DNA of 64,000 bases from Streptomyces mirabilis (GCF_039503195.1 NZ_JBCJKP010000001.1:5642001-5706000); one strand, 5' to 3'. Positions 1 through 8,776 are shown, counted from the first letter of the stretch. Numbers and translations are program-made. Notes: a model not told the origin generated them from the letters alone.

Positions 1-162
1 CGGGTGTACTCGCAGGTCGTACGGGTCCGCCTGGTCGATGTGACCGGGCGGACCTTGCGGTTTCGGGTGACGATTGTGGAGGATGCCCGGTGGGGACCGG
101 GGCCCCCGTGTCGAAAACGGCAGGGGCGGACCGCTACCCGGAGTACGCATCAGGAGACAGCG

Positions 163-1011
163 ATGTCGTCCCAGCAGGCTCAGCCCGCCGAGGCTCAGGA
201 GCCCGAGACCCCGCATCTCGACTTCCAAGGAACGACCCCGTACGAGGACTACGTCCAGGCGGACGTTCTGACCCACCTCCAGCACACCCTCTCCGACGAC
301 CCCGGAGAGATGGTCTTCCTGGTCACCACCCAGGTCATGGAGCTGTGGTTCACGGTCATCGTCCACGAGTGGGAGACCGCGGCGAACGCGCTCCGCGAGG
401 ACCGGGTGCCGGTCGCGGTGGCCGCGCTGAAGCGGTCCGTACGGGAGCTGGAGGCGCTGAACGCCTCCTGGCGGCCCCTCGCCCAGCTCACCCCCGCCCA
501 GTTCAACTCGTACCGCTCCGCCCTCGGCGAGGGATCCGGCTTCCAGTCCGCGATGTACCGCCGGATGGAGTTCCTGCTCGGCGAGAAGTCCGCGTCCATG
601 CTGGTCCCGCACCGGGGCGCGCCGCGCGTGCACGCGGAACTGGAGAAAGCACTGCACGAACCGAGCCTCTACGACGAGGTCCTGAGGTTGCTCGCGCGCC
701 GCGGCCACGCGGTCCCCGAGTCCGTGCTGGTCCGGGACGTGTCCCGGCGCTACGAGTCCTCGCCGGAGGTGGAGGCGGTGTGGACGGCCCTGTACGCGGG
801 CGACGAGCACGACGAACTCGCCCGCCTCGGTGAGGCGTTGACGGACGTCGCCGAACTGGTGTGGCGATGGCGCAACGACCATCTCGTCGCGACGCGCCGC
901 GCGATGGGCGCGAAGACGGGCACGGGCGGCTCCGCCGGGGTGGCCTGGCTGGAGAAGCGGGCGCAGAAGAACGTGTTCCCCGAGCTGTGGACGGCGAGGT
1001 CCCATGTCTGA
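163..1011 (+). CDS. kynA: Tryptophan 2,3-dioxygenase
   Basis: Heme dioxygenase that opens the indole ring of L-tryptophan to N-formylkynurenine, the first step of the kynurenine route. The 282-residue protein has the family landmarks: an early FQG...PYEDYVQ segment, the GSGFQSAMYRR helix near residues 125-135, and a C-terminal GTGGSAG loop after RWRNDH that should close over the substrate. The frame is open further upstream, but the ATG at 163 follows a GGAG site by about 8 nt and matches the usual family start. The stop overlaps the start of the kynureninase gene by 8 nt, so the two are translationally coupled. Confidence 0.95.
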   Translation: MSSQQAQPAEAQEPETPHLDFQGTTPYEDYVQADVLTHLQHTLSDDPGEMVFLVTTQVMELWFTVIVHEWETAANALREDRVPVAVAALKRSVRELEALNASWRPLAQLTPAQFNSYRSALGEGSGFQSAMYRRMEFLLGEKSASMLVPHRGAPRVHAELEKALHEPSLYDEVLRLLARRGHAVPESVLVRDVSRRYESSPEVEAVWTALYAGDEHDELARLGEALTDVAELVWRWRNDHLVATRRAMGAKTGTGGSAGVAWLEKRAQKNVFPELWTARSHV

Positions 1012-2218
1012 GCGGTCTGAACTGCGGTCCGAACTGGGTGTCAGGGCCGCCGAGCTGGACGCCTCCGACGAACTCGCCAAACTGCGCGCGCAGTTCGTCC
1101 TGGACGACGTGGTGTACCTCGACGGGAACTCGCTCGGCGCGCTCCCGGCGTCGGTCCCCGGCCGGGTCGACGACGTCGTACGCCGCCAGTGGGGCGAAAT
1201 GCGCATCCGCTCCTGGGAGGAGAGTGGCTGGTGGACGGCGCCGGAACGGATCGGCGACCGCATCGCGCCGCTGGTCGGAGCGGCCCCGGGCCAGATCGTG
1301 GTGGGCGACTCCACGAGCGTGAACGTCTTCAAGGCCCTGGTGGGAGCGGTCCGCCTGGCCGCCCTGACCTCCGACGGGCGTGACGAGATCATCGTCGACG
1401 CGACGACGTTCCCGACGGACGGCTACATCGCGGCGTCCGCGGCCCGCCTGACCGGCTGCGAACTGCGCCCCCTGGATCCGGCGGAAGTCCCCTCCGCGCT
1501 GGGCCCTCGCACAGCGGCGGTCCTCCTGAACCACGTCGACTACCGCACCGGCCGTCTGCACGACCTCCCGGCCCTCACGTCCGCGATCCACGACGCGGGC
1601 GCCCTGGCGGTCTGGGACCTGTGCCACAGTGCCGGGGCACTGCCGGTGGACCTCGACACCCATGGGGTCGACCTGGCCGTCGGCTGCACATACAAGTACC
1701 TGAACGGAGGCCCGGGCTCCCCGGCGTACCTCTACGTCCGCGCCGACCTCCAGCCCCGTTTCGACTCCCCGCTCCCCGGCTGGAACTCCCACGCCGAGCC
1801 CTTCGGCATGAGCCCCGCCTACGAACCGGCCCCGGGCGCCCTGCGGGGCCGCGTCGGCACCCCGGACATCCTCTCCATGCTGGCCCTGGAGGCCGCGCTG
1901 GACGTGTGGGAGGGCGTCTCGATCGACTCCGTCCGCACCAAGTCCCTCGCCCTGACCGACTTCTTCCTGGAATGCGTCGAGGCGTACGTCCCCCGGGGTC
2001 GCGTCGAGTCCCTGACCCCCTCCCACCACGCCGAACGCGGCAGCCAGGTCGCCCTGCGCTGCGCGGACGCGGGCGAGGTGATGAAGCGCCTGATCGAACG
2101 GGGCGTCGTGGGCGACTTCCGCCACCCCGACGTCCTCCGCTTCGGCTTCACCCCCCTCTACGTGGGCTTCGGTGACGCGGAACGGGCGGCGCGGGTGCTG
2201 GGGGAAACGGTGACCTGA
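1004..2218 (+). CDS. kynU: Kynureninase
   Basis: PLP enzyme that cleaves kynurenine to anthranilate and alanine. The 404-residue length is normal for the family. The PLP lysine is K231 in CTYKYLNGGPG; DLCHSAGALP upstream supplies the cofactor aspartate. The ATG at 1004 lies inside the end of the dioxygenase gene. The 3' end overlaps the convergent TetR gene by 71 nt. Together with the dioxygenase and the hydrolase at 3115 it gives tryptophan to anthranilate, which can feed catabolism or secondary metabolism. Confidence 0.95.
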   Translation: MSERSELRSELGVRAAELDASDELAKLRAQFVLDDVVYLDGNSLGALPASVPGRVDDVVRRQWGEMRIRSWEESGWWTAPERIGDRIAPLVGAAPGQIVVGDSTSVNVFKALVGAVRLAALTSDGRDEIIVDATTFPTDGYIAASAARLTGCELRPLDPAEVPSALGPRTAAVLLNHVDYRTGRLHDLPALTSAIHDAGALAVWDLCHSAGALPVDLDTHGVDLAVGCTYKYLNGGPGSPAYLYVRADLQPRFDSPLPGWNSHAEPFGMSPAYEPAPGALRGRVGTPDILSMLALEAALDVWEGVSIDSVRTKSLALTDFFLECVEAYVPRGRVESLTPSHHAERGSQVALRCADAGEVMKRLIERGVVGDFRHPDVLRFGFTPLYVGFGDAERAARVLGETVT

Positions 2219-2930
2219 CGGTGAGCGAGGGGGCGGCTGGGGCGATCAACCCCCGGCCGTCCCCCACGCCGGTTCCCTCCCCAACGATGTACACCCCCGC
2301 CACCGCCGCAGCAAACGCCCCCTCCGCCGCCCGCTCGGCCGCCGCCTCGTCCGGCACCATCCCAACAGTCAGCAACGAGTAGTACAGCGGCGCCGACACC
2401 GCCCGTACGACCATCGCCGCATCGGTCCCCACGGGCAACTCCCCCCGAGCCACCCCCTCCTCGACACACGGCACCCACTCACTCACCCGCACCTCATAGA
2501 ACCGCCGCAACGCCTCCGCCGTACGCACATCGCACGTCGCCGCGGCGATCACGGCCCGAAACAACGCCCCCTGCCGAGGATCGGCCAGTGTCCGCCGCAC
2601 CAAGGCGGCGTTGGCCCGCAGATCACCGAGTACGGACCCGGTCTCCGCACGCGGCGACGACTGCTCCGCCATGTCGCTCAGCAGATCGGCGACGAGCCCC
2701 GTGACCGACCCCCACCGCCGGTACACCGTCGTCTTCCCGACCTCCGCCCGCCGCGCCACATCGGCGAGATCGAGATGCGCGAACCCCTCCTCGGCGAGTG
2801 CGTCCCCCGCGGCACGCAACACGGCCGCACGAACCCGGGCGGTACGCCCACCAGGACGTACGGTGCCGGGTTCACCAGAACCCGCGGTGCCAGGCTCGTC
2901 ACGACCCACGGTGCCGGACTCGGCGGACAT
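2148..2930 (-). CDS. TetR family transcriptional regulator
   Basis: A 260-residue TetR repressor. The N-terminal helix-turn-helix is clear (FAHLDLADVARRAEVGKTTVYRRW, roughly residues 50-73), followed by an all-helical ligand-binding domain with a TetR_C-like core (LADPRQGALFRAVIAAA). A Ser/Pro-rich tail follows. It is convergent with kynU and divergent from the alpha/beta hydrolase, so the likely target is the 184-bp gap at 2931-3114 and perhaps the kyn genes. The ligand is unknown; a kynurenine-pathway compound is only a guess from position. The first 25 residues are low complexity, so the start could be further in. Confidence 0.88.
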   Translation of the reverse strand: MSAESGTVGRDEPGTAGSGEPGTVRPGGRTARVRAAVLRAAGDALAEEGFAHLDLADVARRAEVGKTTVYRRWGSVTGLVADLLSDMAEQSSPRAETGSVLGDLRANAALVRRTLADPRQGALFRAVIAAATCDVRTAEALRRFYEVRVSEWVPCVEEGVARGELPVGTDAAMVVRAVSAPLYYSLLTVGMVPDEAAAERAAEGAFAAAVAGVYIVGEGTGVGDGRGLIAPAAPSLTVRSPFPPAPAPPVPRHRSPRRGG

Positions 2931-2971
2931 GACGGACTCCTCAGCAACGCCGTTCGAGTAACCCCACCAGC

Positions 2972-2996
2972 GTAACGAAACACCAGATCCGTTTAC
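2972..2996. promoter_or_regulatory. Candidate TetR operator (imperfect inverted repeat)
   Basis: GTAACG and CGTTTAC form an imperfect inverted repeat about 25 bp across, just upstream of the TetR start. A minus-strand TACGCT box overlaps it, as expected for autoregulation. The arms are not perfect, so this is a candidate only. Confidence 0.35.
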
Positions 2997-3022
2997 CCCT
3001 CACCGAGCGTGACATCCGGGTG

Positions 3023-3050
3023 TAGACGCACGTCACGGGCCTGATACCGT
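3023..3050 (+). promoter_or_regulatory. Promoter of the alpha/beta hydrolase gene
   Basis: TAGACG at 3023-3028 and TACCGT at 3045-3050, separated by 16 bp, match an actinobacterial sigma-70-type promoter. The predicted start is near 3057, leaving a leader of roughly 58 nt before the ATG at 3115, with GAGAGG-TTGGAG as ribosome site. Confidence 0.4.
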
Positions 3051-3114
3051 CCCCGCCAACGGCCGAATTCACTCCTGGTCCGCCAAATCCGTTTCACCGC
3101 TGAGAGGTTGGAGC

Positions 3115-3993
3115 ATGCCGGACGACGCCGCAGCACGGGACGCCGCCGAGGAGGCCTCGGCCTTCTCCCACCCGCCGGTCGACCCCGACGTCACCGCCAC
3201 GTACGGCGACCATCCCGACCAGGTGATCGACTTCTACACCCCGCGCGAACCCGACCCCGAGGTCCCCGCCCCCCTGGTGGTCGTCCTGCACGGCGGCGCC
3301 TGGCGCGCCCCGTACGACCGTCGCCACATCACCCCGTTCGCGGACTTCCTGGCCCGCCGGGGCTTCGCCGTGGCCAACGTGGAGTACCGCCGGGGCGCCA
3401 CGATCCCCGCGCAGGGCGGCGAGGGCCCGGTCGCGGGCCGCTGGCCGGACACCTTCGACGACGTCGCGGCCGCACTCGACGCGCTGCCGGCGCTCGCCCG
3501 TGAGCACCTGCCGAGGGCGGACCTCCGCCGCACGGTGATCACCGGCCACTCGGCCGGCGGCCACCTCGCCCTGTGGGCCGCCGCGCGCCACGTCCTGCCC
3601 GCCGACGCTCCTTGGCGCACCGACCGCCCCGCCCCGCTGCGCGGTGTCGTGGCCCTCGCTCCGATCGCGGACTTCACGGTGGCCGAGAAACTGAACGTCT
3701 GCTCCGGCGCCTCCCGCCAACTCCTCGGCGGCGGGGCCAGGTTCGCGGAGCGGCAGCCGTACGCCGACCCGGCGTTCCTGCTCCCCACCGGCATCGCCAC
3801 GACCCTCGTGCAGGGCCGCACCGACGTCATCGTCCCGGAGGCGGTCGCCGAGTCGTACGCGGAGGCGGCGGCGAGGGCGGGCGAGGTGGTCGGCCTCACG
3901 CTCCTGGAGGACGTGGGCCACTTCCCGCTGATCGACCCGGCGGCGGACGCGTGCGCGGTGGTGGCCGAGGAGATCGCCCAACTGGCTTGGTAG
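3115..3993 (+). CDS. Alpha/beta hydrolase, probable kynurenine formamidase
   Basis: A 292-residue alpha/beta hydrolase with the oxyanion-hole motif HGGAWRAPYD, nucleophile serine in GHSAGGHLA, a late DVIVP aspartate and the histidine in VGHFPL. HGGxW plus GHSAGG is typical of the arylformamidase/esterase branch. It is next to the tryptophan dioxygenase and kynureninase genes, which otherwise lack a formamidase, so hydrolysis of N-formylkynurenine is the best guess. A general carboxylesterase cannot be excluded. It is divergent from the TetR gene and probably controlled by it. The ATG has a good GGAG site 5-6 nt upstream. Confidence 0.82.
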   Translation: MPDDAAARDAAEEASAFSHPPVDPDVTATYGDHPDQVIDFYTPREPDPEVPAPLVVVLHGGAWRAPYDRRHITPFADFLARRGFAVANVEYRRGATIPAQGGEGPVAGRWPDTFDDVAAALDALPALAREHLPRADLRRTVITGHSAGGHLALWAAARHVLPADAPWRTDRPAPLRGVVALAPIADFTVAEKLNVCSGASRQLLGGGARFAERQPYADPAFLLPTGIATTLVQGRTDVIVPEAVAESYAEAAARAGEVVGLTLLEDVGHFPLIDPAADACAVVAEEIAQLAW

Positions 3994-4005
3994 CGCTCCC
4001 CGGTC

Positions 4006-4024
4006 ATACCCGTAGTACCTGAGA
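4006..4024. promoter_or_regulatory. Shared 19-bp regulatory motif, copy 1
   Basis: ATACCCGTAGTACCTGAGA, identical to 8815-8833. It lies in the short gap before the hydrolase-acyltransferase/kinase-regulator operon. The second copy precedes the paralogous kinase-regulator pair. A binding site for one or both NarL-type regulators encoded here is the natural reading. Confidence 0.55.
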
Positions 4025-4132
4025 GCTACCTCCGAGGTGAGCTCCCTGGCGGGACGCGAACGATACGTCACGATCCGTAACTTCCCATCCAGAGGCGCCC
4101 GGTGAGCGGGCGGACCGGATGGGAAGGACGCC

Positions 4133-5317
4133 ATGGAGCTCCGGGGGAAGCCGACCGCGGCGGGAAGGGCGCAAGCCGCCCGAACAACACCATCTGATCC
4201 GGCTCTTGAGCGGCCCGGTCCACCTCAGCCATCCGAGCCATCCGGGCCGGCCCCGTTGGCGCACTCGGCGCCCTCGGCTCAACCGGGAGAGCCCCTACCG
4301 CCCACCCTCCGCGTCCGATTCCTCCGGCGCCTGAGCCGTACCCTGCTCGCCGCCCTGGTCACGGCCGCCGTGGTCGTCCCCGTCTCCGCCGCGGCCCGCC
4401 CCCGGATCCCCGCCCCGGCCCCCGCCGCCCTCGCCCCGCCGACGACAGCGACGCTGGACAAGGCGTACACGGCGAACCGGGCGAACGCCGCGGAGGCGTC
4501 CCGCATGGCCGCCGCCCACGGCGACCGCACCCGCGCCGTCGCGGACCACGTCATGGCCACCCCCTCCCGCCACTTCCTCACCTTCGACGGCCGTGGCCAG
4601 GGCCTGGCCGTCGAGGTCCTCGGCGACCTCGCCCACGCCGACCGCGTCGCGGTCCTGGTCCCGGGTTCCGACACGACCTTGGAGACCTACGGCCGTTTCC
4701 GAGCAGGAGCGGCAGCCCTCCAAGCCCGCCTCAACAGCCTCGACCATGGCCACGGAACCCACGGAACCCACGGAACCCACGGATCCACCTCACGTCCGCA
4801 TACGGCGGTCATCGCCTGGCTCGGCTACGAGACACCGGGCACGGTGAGCACCACGGTCCTGACGACCGGCCGCGCCGAGGACGCGGCCCCGCCGCTGACG
4901 CGGTTCATACGCGAACTGCGGGGCGTCGTCGGTGAGAAGGCGCACGTCTCCCTGCTGTGCCACTCGTACGGCACGGTCGTCTGCGGCCGCGCGGCACGCG
5001 GGCTGGACGTGGACGACATCGCCCTCATCGGCAGCCCTGGCACCGGCGCGGACTCCGTGTCGGCACTGCGCACCTCCGCCCGGATCTGGGCGGCCCGAGG
5101 CGCCGACGACTGGATCGTGAACGTGCCGCACGTCCACGCCGATCTCTTCGGCACCACCGTCGGCTTCGGCGCCGACCCGGTGTCCCCGGCCTTCGGCGCC
5201 CATGTCTTCGCGGCGGGCGCCGGCGGCCACAGCGACTACTTCAAACCGGGCTCCGTGTCCTTGGACAACCTCGCCCGGATCGTCCTCGGAGACGCCTCGG
5301 AGGTATCCCGTGCGTGA
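4133..5317 (+). CDS. Secreted alpha/beta hydrolase (DUF1023 type)
   Basis: A 394-residue exported hydrolase. A Pro-rich stretch is followed by a signal peptide or anchor at about residues 60-90 (RFLRRLSRTLLAALVTAAVVVP...AAA). The catalytic domain has VPGSDTTLETYGRF, typical of Pfam Abhydrolase_8 (DUF1023), and the nucleophile elbow CHSYGT. A short GTHGTHGTHG repeat at 4755-4784 comes from tandem 9-bp units. The unusually long N-terminus before the signal suggests the true start could be later, but no good downstream start was seen; the ATG at 4133 has GGGAAGGA about 7 nt upstream. Its stop overlaps the next gene by 8 nt, so it is the first gene of a kinase operon. Confidence 0.8.
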   Translation: MELRGKPTAAGRAQAARTTPSDPALERPGPPQPSEPSGPAPLAHSAPSAQPGEPLPPTLRVRFLRRLSRTLLAALVTAAVVVPVSAAARPRIPAPAPAALAPPTTATLDKAYTANRANAAEASRMAAAHGDRTRAVADHVMATPSRHFLTFDGRGQGLAVEVLGDLAHADRVAVLVPGSDTTLETYGRFRAGAAALQARLNSLDHGHGTHGTHGTHGSTSRPHTAVIAWLGYETPGTVSTTVLTTGRAEDAAPPLTRFIRELRGVVGEKAHVSLLCHSYGTVVCGRAARGLDVDDIALIGSPGTGADSVSALRTSARIWAARGADDWIVNVPHVHADLFGTTVGFGADPVSPAFGAHVFAAGAGGHSDYFKPGSVSLDNLARIVLGDASEVSRA

Positions 5318-8075
5318 GTCGACCGTTCATGAAGAGGCAGCCACCCGGCGAACGGCCCCACAGACCGCACCGACCCCACCGACCGCATCGATCCCACCGA
5401 AGCGACGCACACCTCCCTCCACCTCCGTACGTCCCACCCCCACCCGCATGGCCGCCGTCCTGCGCACCGCCACCCATGCCGTAGGAGACGGCGCCCGCCG
5501 TATCGACGCCGCCACCCCCGCGGAGCGGGACCGCGCGGTCGACGCCCTGCGCGCCTTCGCGATCCTCGGCGTGGTCCTGGGCCACTGGCTGGTGACGGCC
5601 CTGGTCGCGGACGGCCGGGCGCTGCACACGGCGAGCCCGTTGCAGCACATGCCATGGCTGGCCCCCATCTCCTGGGTCTTCCAGACGCTCGCGGTGTTCT
5701 TCCTGGTCGGGGGCCATGTGGCGACGAAGAGCTACGCGTCGGCGCGGGCGCGCGGCACGACGTACGGACAGTGGCTGCGCGCCCGTCTCACCCGGCTCTT
5801 CAAACCCGTGGCCGCGGTACTGACCCTCTGGACGGTGGCCACCGTCGGCCTGCTCGCGTCGGGCACGGGAGTCGACACGGTCCACACCCTCGTCAAACTC
5901 GCCCTGTCCCCGCTGTGGTTCCTCCTGGTCTTCGCGGGACTGACGGCCGCGACGCCCCTGCTCACCCGGCTCAACCCGCTGTGGCCGCTGGCCGTCGTTC
6001 TCCATGTGGACCTGATGCGCTTCGGACTGGGCGGCCCGTCCTGGCTCGGCTGGGTGAACGTGGCCGCGGGCTGGATGGTCCCGTACACGCTGGGCGTGGC
6101 CTGGACGCGCGGTGAGTTGGACCGGCGGCGTGCGGGCTGGGTGCTGCTCCTGTGCGGCGCGGCGGCGACCGCGGTGCTGGTGACGTGGGCCGGCTACCCG
6201 GCGTCGATGGTCGGCGTGCCGGGTGCGGCGGTCTCGAACCTGAACCCGCCGACGCTGGCCGCCGTCACCTTCGGCGTGGCCCAGTGCGGTCTCGCCCTTC
6301 TGCTGCGCGAGCCGTTGCGCCGGTGGTTGCGGCGGCCCCTGGTGTGGGCCGCGGTGGCCCTGGTCAATCTGTCAGCGATGACGATATTCCTCTGGCACCA
6401 GACGTCCATGATGGCGGTCACCGCCGTGGGCCTGCTGGTGGGAAGGCTGCCCGGTCTGCACATGGTTCCCGACGGCTTGGGCTGGGTGGCTGCCCGCCTC
6501 GCCTGGCTTCCGGTCTTCGCCTTCGCGCTCGGCGTCTGCTGGGTCGCCTTTCGCTCCTACGAGCAGGGTCCGCGCCGCCGGTCCGGCCGTCCCTCCCGGG
6601 TCGTCCGCGTCCACCGTCGGAGTGGTCCGGCGGGGTCGCGAACGGCCCGCCGTGCCTACGGTGATCACGTGACCAGCGCCGAGCCGAGGCCCCCGGACAG
6701 CGAGCCGATCCGCGCCCTCCTGCGCGAGGTCCTCACCGACCTCGCGTCACCGTCGGCGGCCCCGCTGCCCCCGCTGTCCCGGCCCCGTTGGCTGCGCCGA
6801 CTGCCGCACGTGGTGCTGTACCTGATCGCGCTCGGGCTCGCACTCGCGGGCGTGGCCGAGCTCAACGACACCTATCGACTCGGTTTCCCGCTGGGTGAGG
6901 TGACCGGGGCCGCGCAGGGCGTCGCGATCGCCCTCGCCCTGCGGCGGCCCGTGCCGGCGTGGTGGCTGTCGCTGGGTGCCACGCTCCTGGCCGCCGCCGG
7001 GGCCAGGGCGCACATGATGGCGGACATCCCGGCGTCGCGCCCCGACTGGCCGTGGAGTTCGCCCGCGCTGGTGGCACAGGCCTTGGTGCTGTTCCTGCTG
7101 GCGCTGCGGCTGCCCGCACGGGTGGCCATCGGCGCGCTGTCCGTGACCGCCCTGATGACGTACGTCATGCAGGGCGTGGTCGGCGGACAGCTGTACCACT
7201 CGACGGGGTTCCTGGCGGTCGTCGTCTTCGCCGCGGCGGTCCTCCTCGGCATCGCCCTGCGCGGCCGCCGCGAGGCCCGCACCCAGCTCGTCGAACAGGC
7301 CTCGCAGACCGAGGAGGAGCGCGCCCGCCGCACCCTCCTCGAGGAGCGCAGCCGGATCGCGCGCGAGCTGCACGACGTCGTCGCCCACCACATGTCGGTG
7401 ATCTCCATCCAGGCCCAGGTCGCCCCGCACCTGGTCGAGAACCCCTCCGACGAACTGAAGGAGAACCTGGAGGGCATCCGGCAGAACGCCCTGGAGGCGC
7501 TCACCGAGCTGCGCCGCGTGCTCGGCGTGCTGCGCTCCGAGAACCCCGAGGACCCGTACGGCCTCGGTGCAGGCACCGGTGCCGCCCCCAACTCCCCGCA
7601 GCCCACGCTCGACCGCCTCGACGCCCTCGTCGAGAACACCCGCGCCGCCGGTCTCCAGGTCACCACGGAGATCACCGGCGAGCAGCTCCCACTGCCGCCC
7701 GGCGTGGAGCTGTCGGCGTACCGGATCATCCAGGAGGCGCTGAGCAACGCCCTGCGGCACGCGCCCGGTTCGGAGGTCCGCGTCGAGCTGTGGCACTTCC
7801 CGCGCGGGCTTCAGGTGCGGGTGATCAACTCCAGACCCGAGCGTCCCGCCCCGCCGTCCCCGGGCGCGGGGCACGGGCTGCTCGGTATGCGGGAGCGCGC
7901 CGCGATGCTGGGCGGCACCCTCGTGACCTCCGAGACCGCGCACGGCGGATTCGTGGTGGCGGCTTTCCTGCCCCGCGACGGCGCGGTCACGGGCGACGCC
8001 CCTTCCACCGACCTTTCCCCTCCCCCTTTCACCGACGTCGATCGTTCGGGCCGCACAGGAGACGAGAACCGATGA
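5310..8075 (+). CDS. Acyltransferase-3 domain fused in frame to DesK-type sensor histidine kinase
   Basis: One open frame of 921 codons with no stop between two proteins that are normally separate. Residues about 70-420 are an integral-membrane acyltransferase 3 (R75...H92 motif, about ten hydrophobic segments). Residues 454-921 are a sensor kinase: several membrane helices, then RELHDVVAHH with phospho-acceptor H688, and an ATP-binding domain (EALSNALRHA, GHGLLGMRER). GTG 5310 is preceded by GGAGG with 6 nt spacing and overlaps the previous stop. A leaderless promoter inside the frame could also give the kinase alone from 6669. Whether the long fusion is made is unknown; a lost stop or single-base error is possible. 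Confidence 0.72.
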   Translation: MRESTVHEEAATRRTAPQTAPTPPTASIPPKRRTPPSTSVRPTPTRMAAVLRTATHAVGDGARRIDAATPAERDRAVDALRAFAILGVVLGHWLVTALVADGRALHTASPLQHMPWLAPISWVFQTLAVFFLVGGHVATKSYASARARGTTYGQWLRARLTRLFKPVAAVLTLWTVATVGLLASGTGVDTVHTLVKLALSPLWFLLVFAGLTAATPLLTRLNPLWPLAVVLHVDLMRFGLGGPSWLGWVNVAAGWMVPYTLGVAWTRGELDRRRAGWVLLLCGAAATAVLVTWAGYPASMVGVPGAAVSNLNPPTLAAVTFGVAQCGLALLLREPLRRWLRRPLVWAAVALVNLSAMTIFLWHQTSMMAVTAVGLLVGRLPGLHMVPDGLGWVAARLAWLPVFAFALGVCWVAFRSYEQGPRRRSGRPSRVVRVHRRSGPAGSRTARRAYGDHVTSAEPRPPDSEPIRALLREVLTDLASPSAAPLPPLSRPRWLRRLPHVVLYLIALGLALAGVAELNDTYRLGFPLGEVTGAAQGVAIALALRRPVPAWWLSLGATLLAAAGARAHMMADIPASRPDWPWSSPALVAQALVLFLLALRLPARVAIGALSVTALMTYVMQGVVGGQLYHSTGFLAVVVFAAAVLLGIALRGRREARTQLVEQASQTEEERARRTLLEERSRIARELHDVVAHHMSVISIQAQVAPHLVENPSDELKENLEGIRQNALEALTELRRVLGVLRSENPEDPYGLGAGTGAAPNSPQPTLDRLDALVENTRAAGLQVTTEITGEQLPLPPGVELSAYRIIQEALSNALRHAPGSEVRVELWHFPRGLQVRVINSRPERPAPPSPGAGHGLLGMRERAAMLGGTLVTSETAHGGFVVAAFLPRDGAVTGDAPSTDLSPPPFTDVDRSGRTGDENR
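6657..6671 (+). promoter_or_regulatory. Internal leaderless promoter and GTG start for the kinase alone
   Basis: TACGGT at 6657-6662 is followed six bases later by GTG 6669. The layout matches TACCGT/GTG in front of the paralogous kinase at 8887-8902, and the codons after both GTGs look alike. This suggests an independent leaderless kinase transcript. Confidence 0.5.
6669..8075 (+). CDS. Sensor histidine kinase, alternative internal start of the fused frame
   Basis: The same frame read from GTG 6669 gives a 468-residue kinase, the usual length for DesK-like (HisKA_3) sensors. The N-terminal half has about five or six membrane helices, followed by a coiled linker (EEERARRTLLEERSRIAREL) and the H235-containing dimerisation helix, then HATPase_c. 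The end overlaps the response regulator start as ATGA. This entry is the alternative product of the 5310-8075 frame, not a second locus. Strong likeness in layout to the kinase at 8900 favours this as the main kinase product. Confidence 0.65.
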   Translation: MTSAEPRPPDSEPIRALLREVLTDLASPSAAPLPPLSRPRWLRRLPHVVLYLIALGLALAGVAELNDTYRLGFPLGEVTGAAQGVAIALALRRPVPAWWLSLGATLLAAAGARAHMMADIPASRPDWPWSSPALVAQALVLFLLALRLPARVAIGALSVTALMTYVMQGVVGGQLYHSTGFLAVVVFAAAVLLGIALRGRREARTQLVEQASQTEEERARRTLLEERSRIARELHDVVAHHMSVISIQAQVAPHLVENPSDELKENLEGIRQNALEALTELRRVLGVLRSENPEDPYGLGAGTGAAPNSPQPTLDRLDALVENTRAAGLQVTTEITGEQLPLPPGVELSAYRIIQEALSNALRHAPGSEVRVELWHFPRGLQVRVINSRPERPAPPSPGAGHGLLGMRERAAMLGGTLVTSETAHGGFVVAAFLPRDGAVTGDAPSTDLSPPPFTDVDRSGRTGDENR

Positions 8076-8746
8076 CGAGCAGCACCATCCGCGTACTGAT
8101 CGCCGATGACCAGCAGATGGTCCGCCAGGGTTTCACCGTGCTGCTCAACACCCAGCCCGACATCGAGGTGGTCGGCCAGGCGGTCGACGGCCTGGACGCG
8201 ATCGCCAAGGTCGCCGAACTCGCCCCGGACGTCGTGCTGATGGACATCCGTATGCCCGAGCTCGGCGGCATCGACGCGACCAGACGCATCACCGGCGAGA
8301 CCCCGCACATCAAGGTGCTGGTGCTCACCACCTTCGACCTCGACGAGTACGTGTACGAGGCGCTGCGGGCCGGCGCCTCCGGGTTCCTGCTCAAGGACGC
8401 GTCCGCCGACCAGCTGGCCGAGGCGGTACGGGTGGTGGCGGCGGGTGACGCGCTGCTCGCCCCCGGGATCACCCGCCGTCTCATCGCCGAGTTCTCCCGC
8501 CTGGACGCCACACCCCGCGGCCCGCTCAAGCAGCGCGTGGGCGAGCTGACCGAGCGCGAGACGGAGGTGCTGGCCCTCATCGCGCAGGGCCTGTCGAACG
8601 CGGAGATCGCCGAGCGCCTGGTCGTCGCCGAGCAGACCGTGAAGACCCATGTGGGCCGCATCCTGGTGAAGCTGGGCCTGCGCGACCGCACCCAGGCCGC
8701 GGTCTTCGCCTACGAGTCGGGCCTGGTGCGCCCGTCGGGCTACTGA
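8072..8746 (+). CDS. NarL/FixJ response regulator, partner of the first kinase
   Basis: A 224-residue regulator. The receiver domain covers about 1-125, with acidic pocket D12-D13 and phospho-acceptor D58 in VLMDIRMPE. A LuxR-type helix-turn-helix lies at about 155-215 (LTERETEVLALIAQGLSNAEIAERL). It starts at ATGA overlapping the kinase stop, so the two are co-translated. It shares long identical blocks with the second regulator (KVLVLTTFDLDEYVY, ILVKLGLRDRTQAAVFAYE), so the two systems arose by duplication and may cross-talk or bind the same sites. Confidence 0.93.
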   Translation: MTSSTIRVLIADDQQMVRQGFTVLLNTQPDIEVVGQAVDGLDAIAKVAELAPDVVLMDIRMPELGGIDATRRITGETPHIKVLVLTTFDLDEYVYEALRAGASGFLLKDASADQLAEAVRVVAAGDALLAPGITRRLIAEFSRLDATPRGPLKQRVGELTERETEVLALIAQGLSNAEIAERLVVAEQTVKTHVGRILVKLGLRDRTQAAVFAYESGLVRPSGY

Positions 8747-8776
8747 GCCCGCGGACTTCGCGCCCACCCCGTCCCT

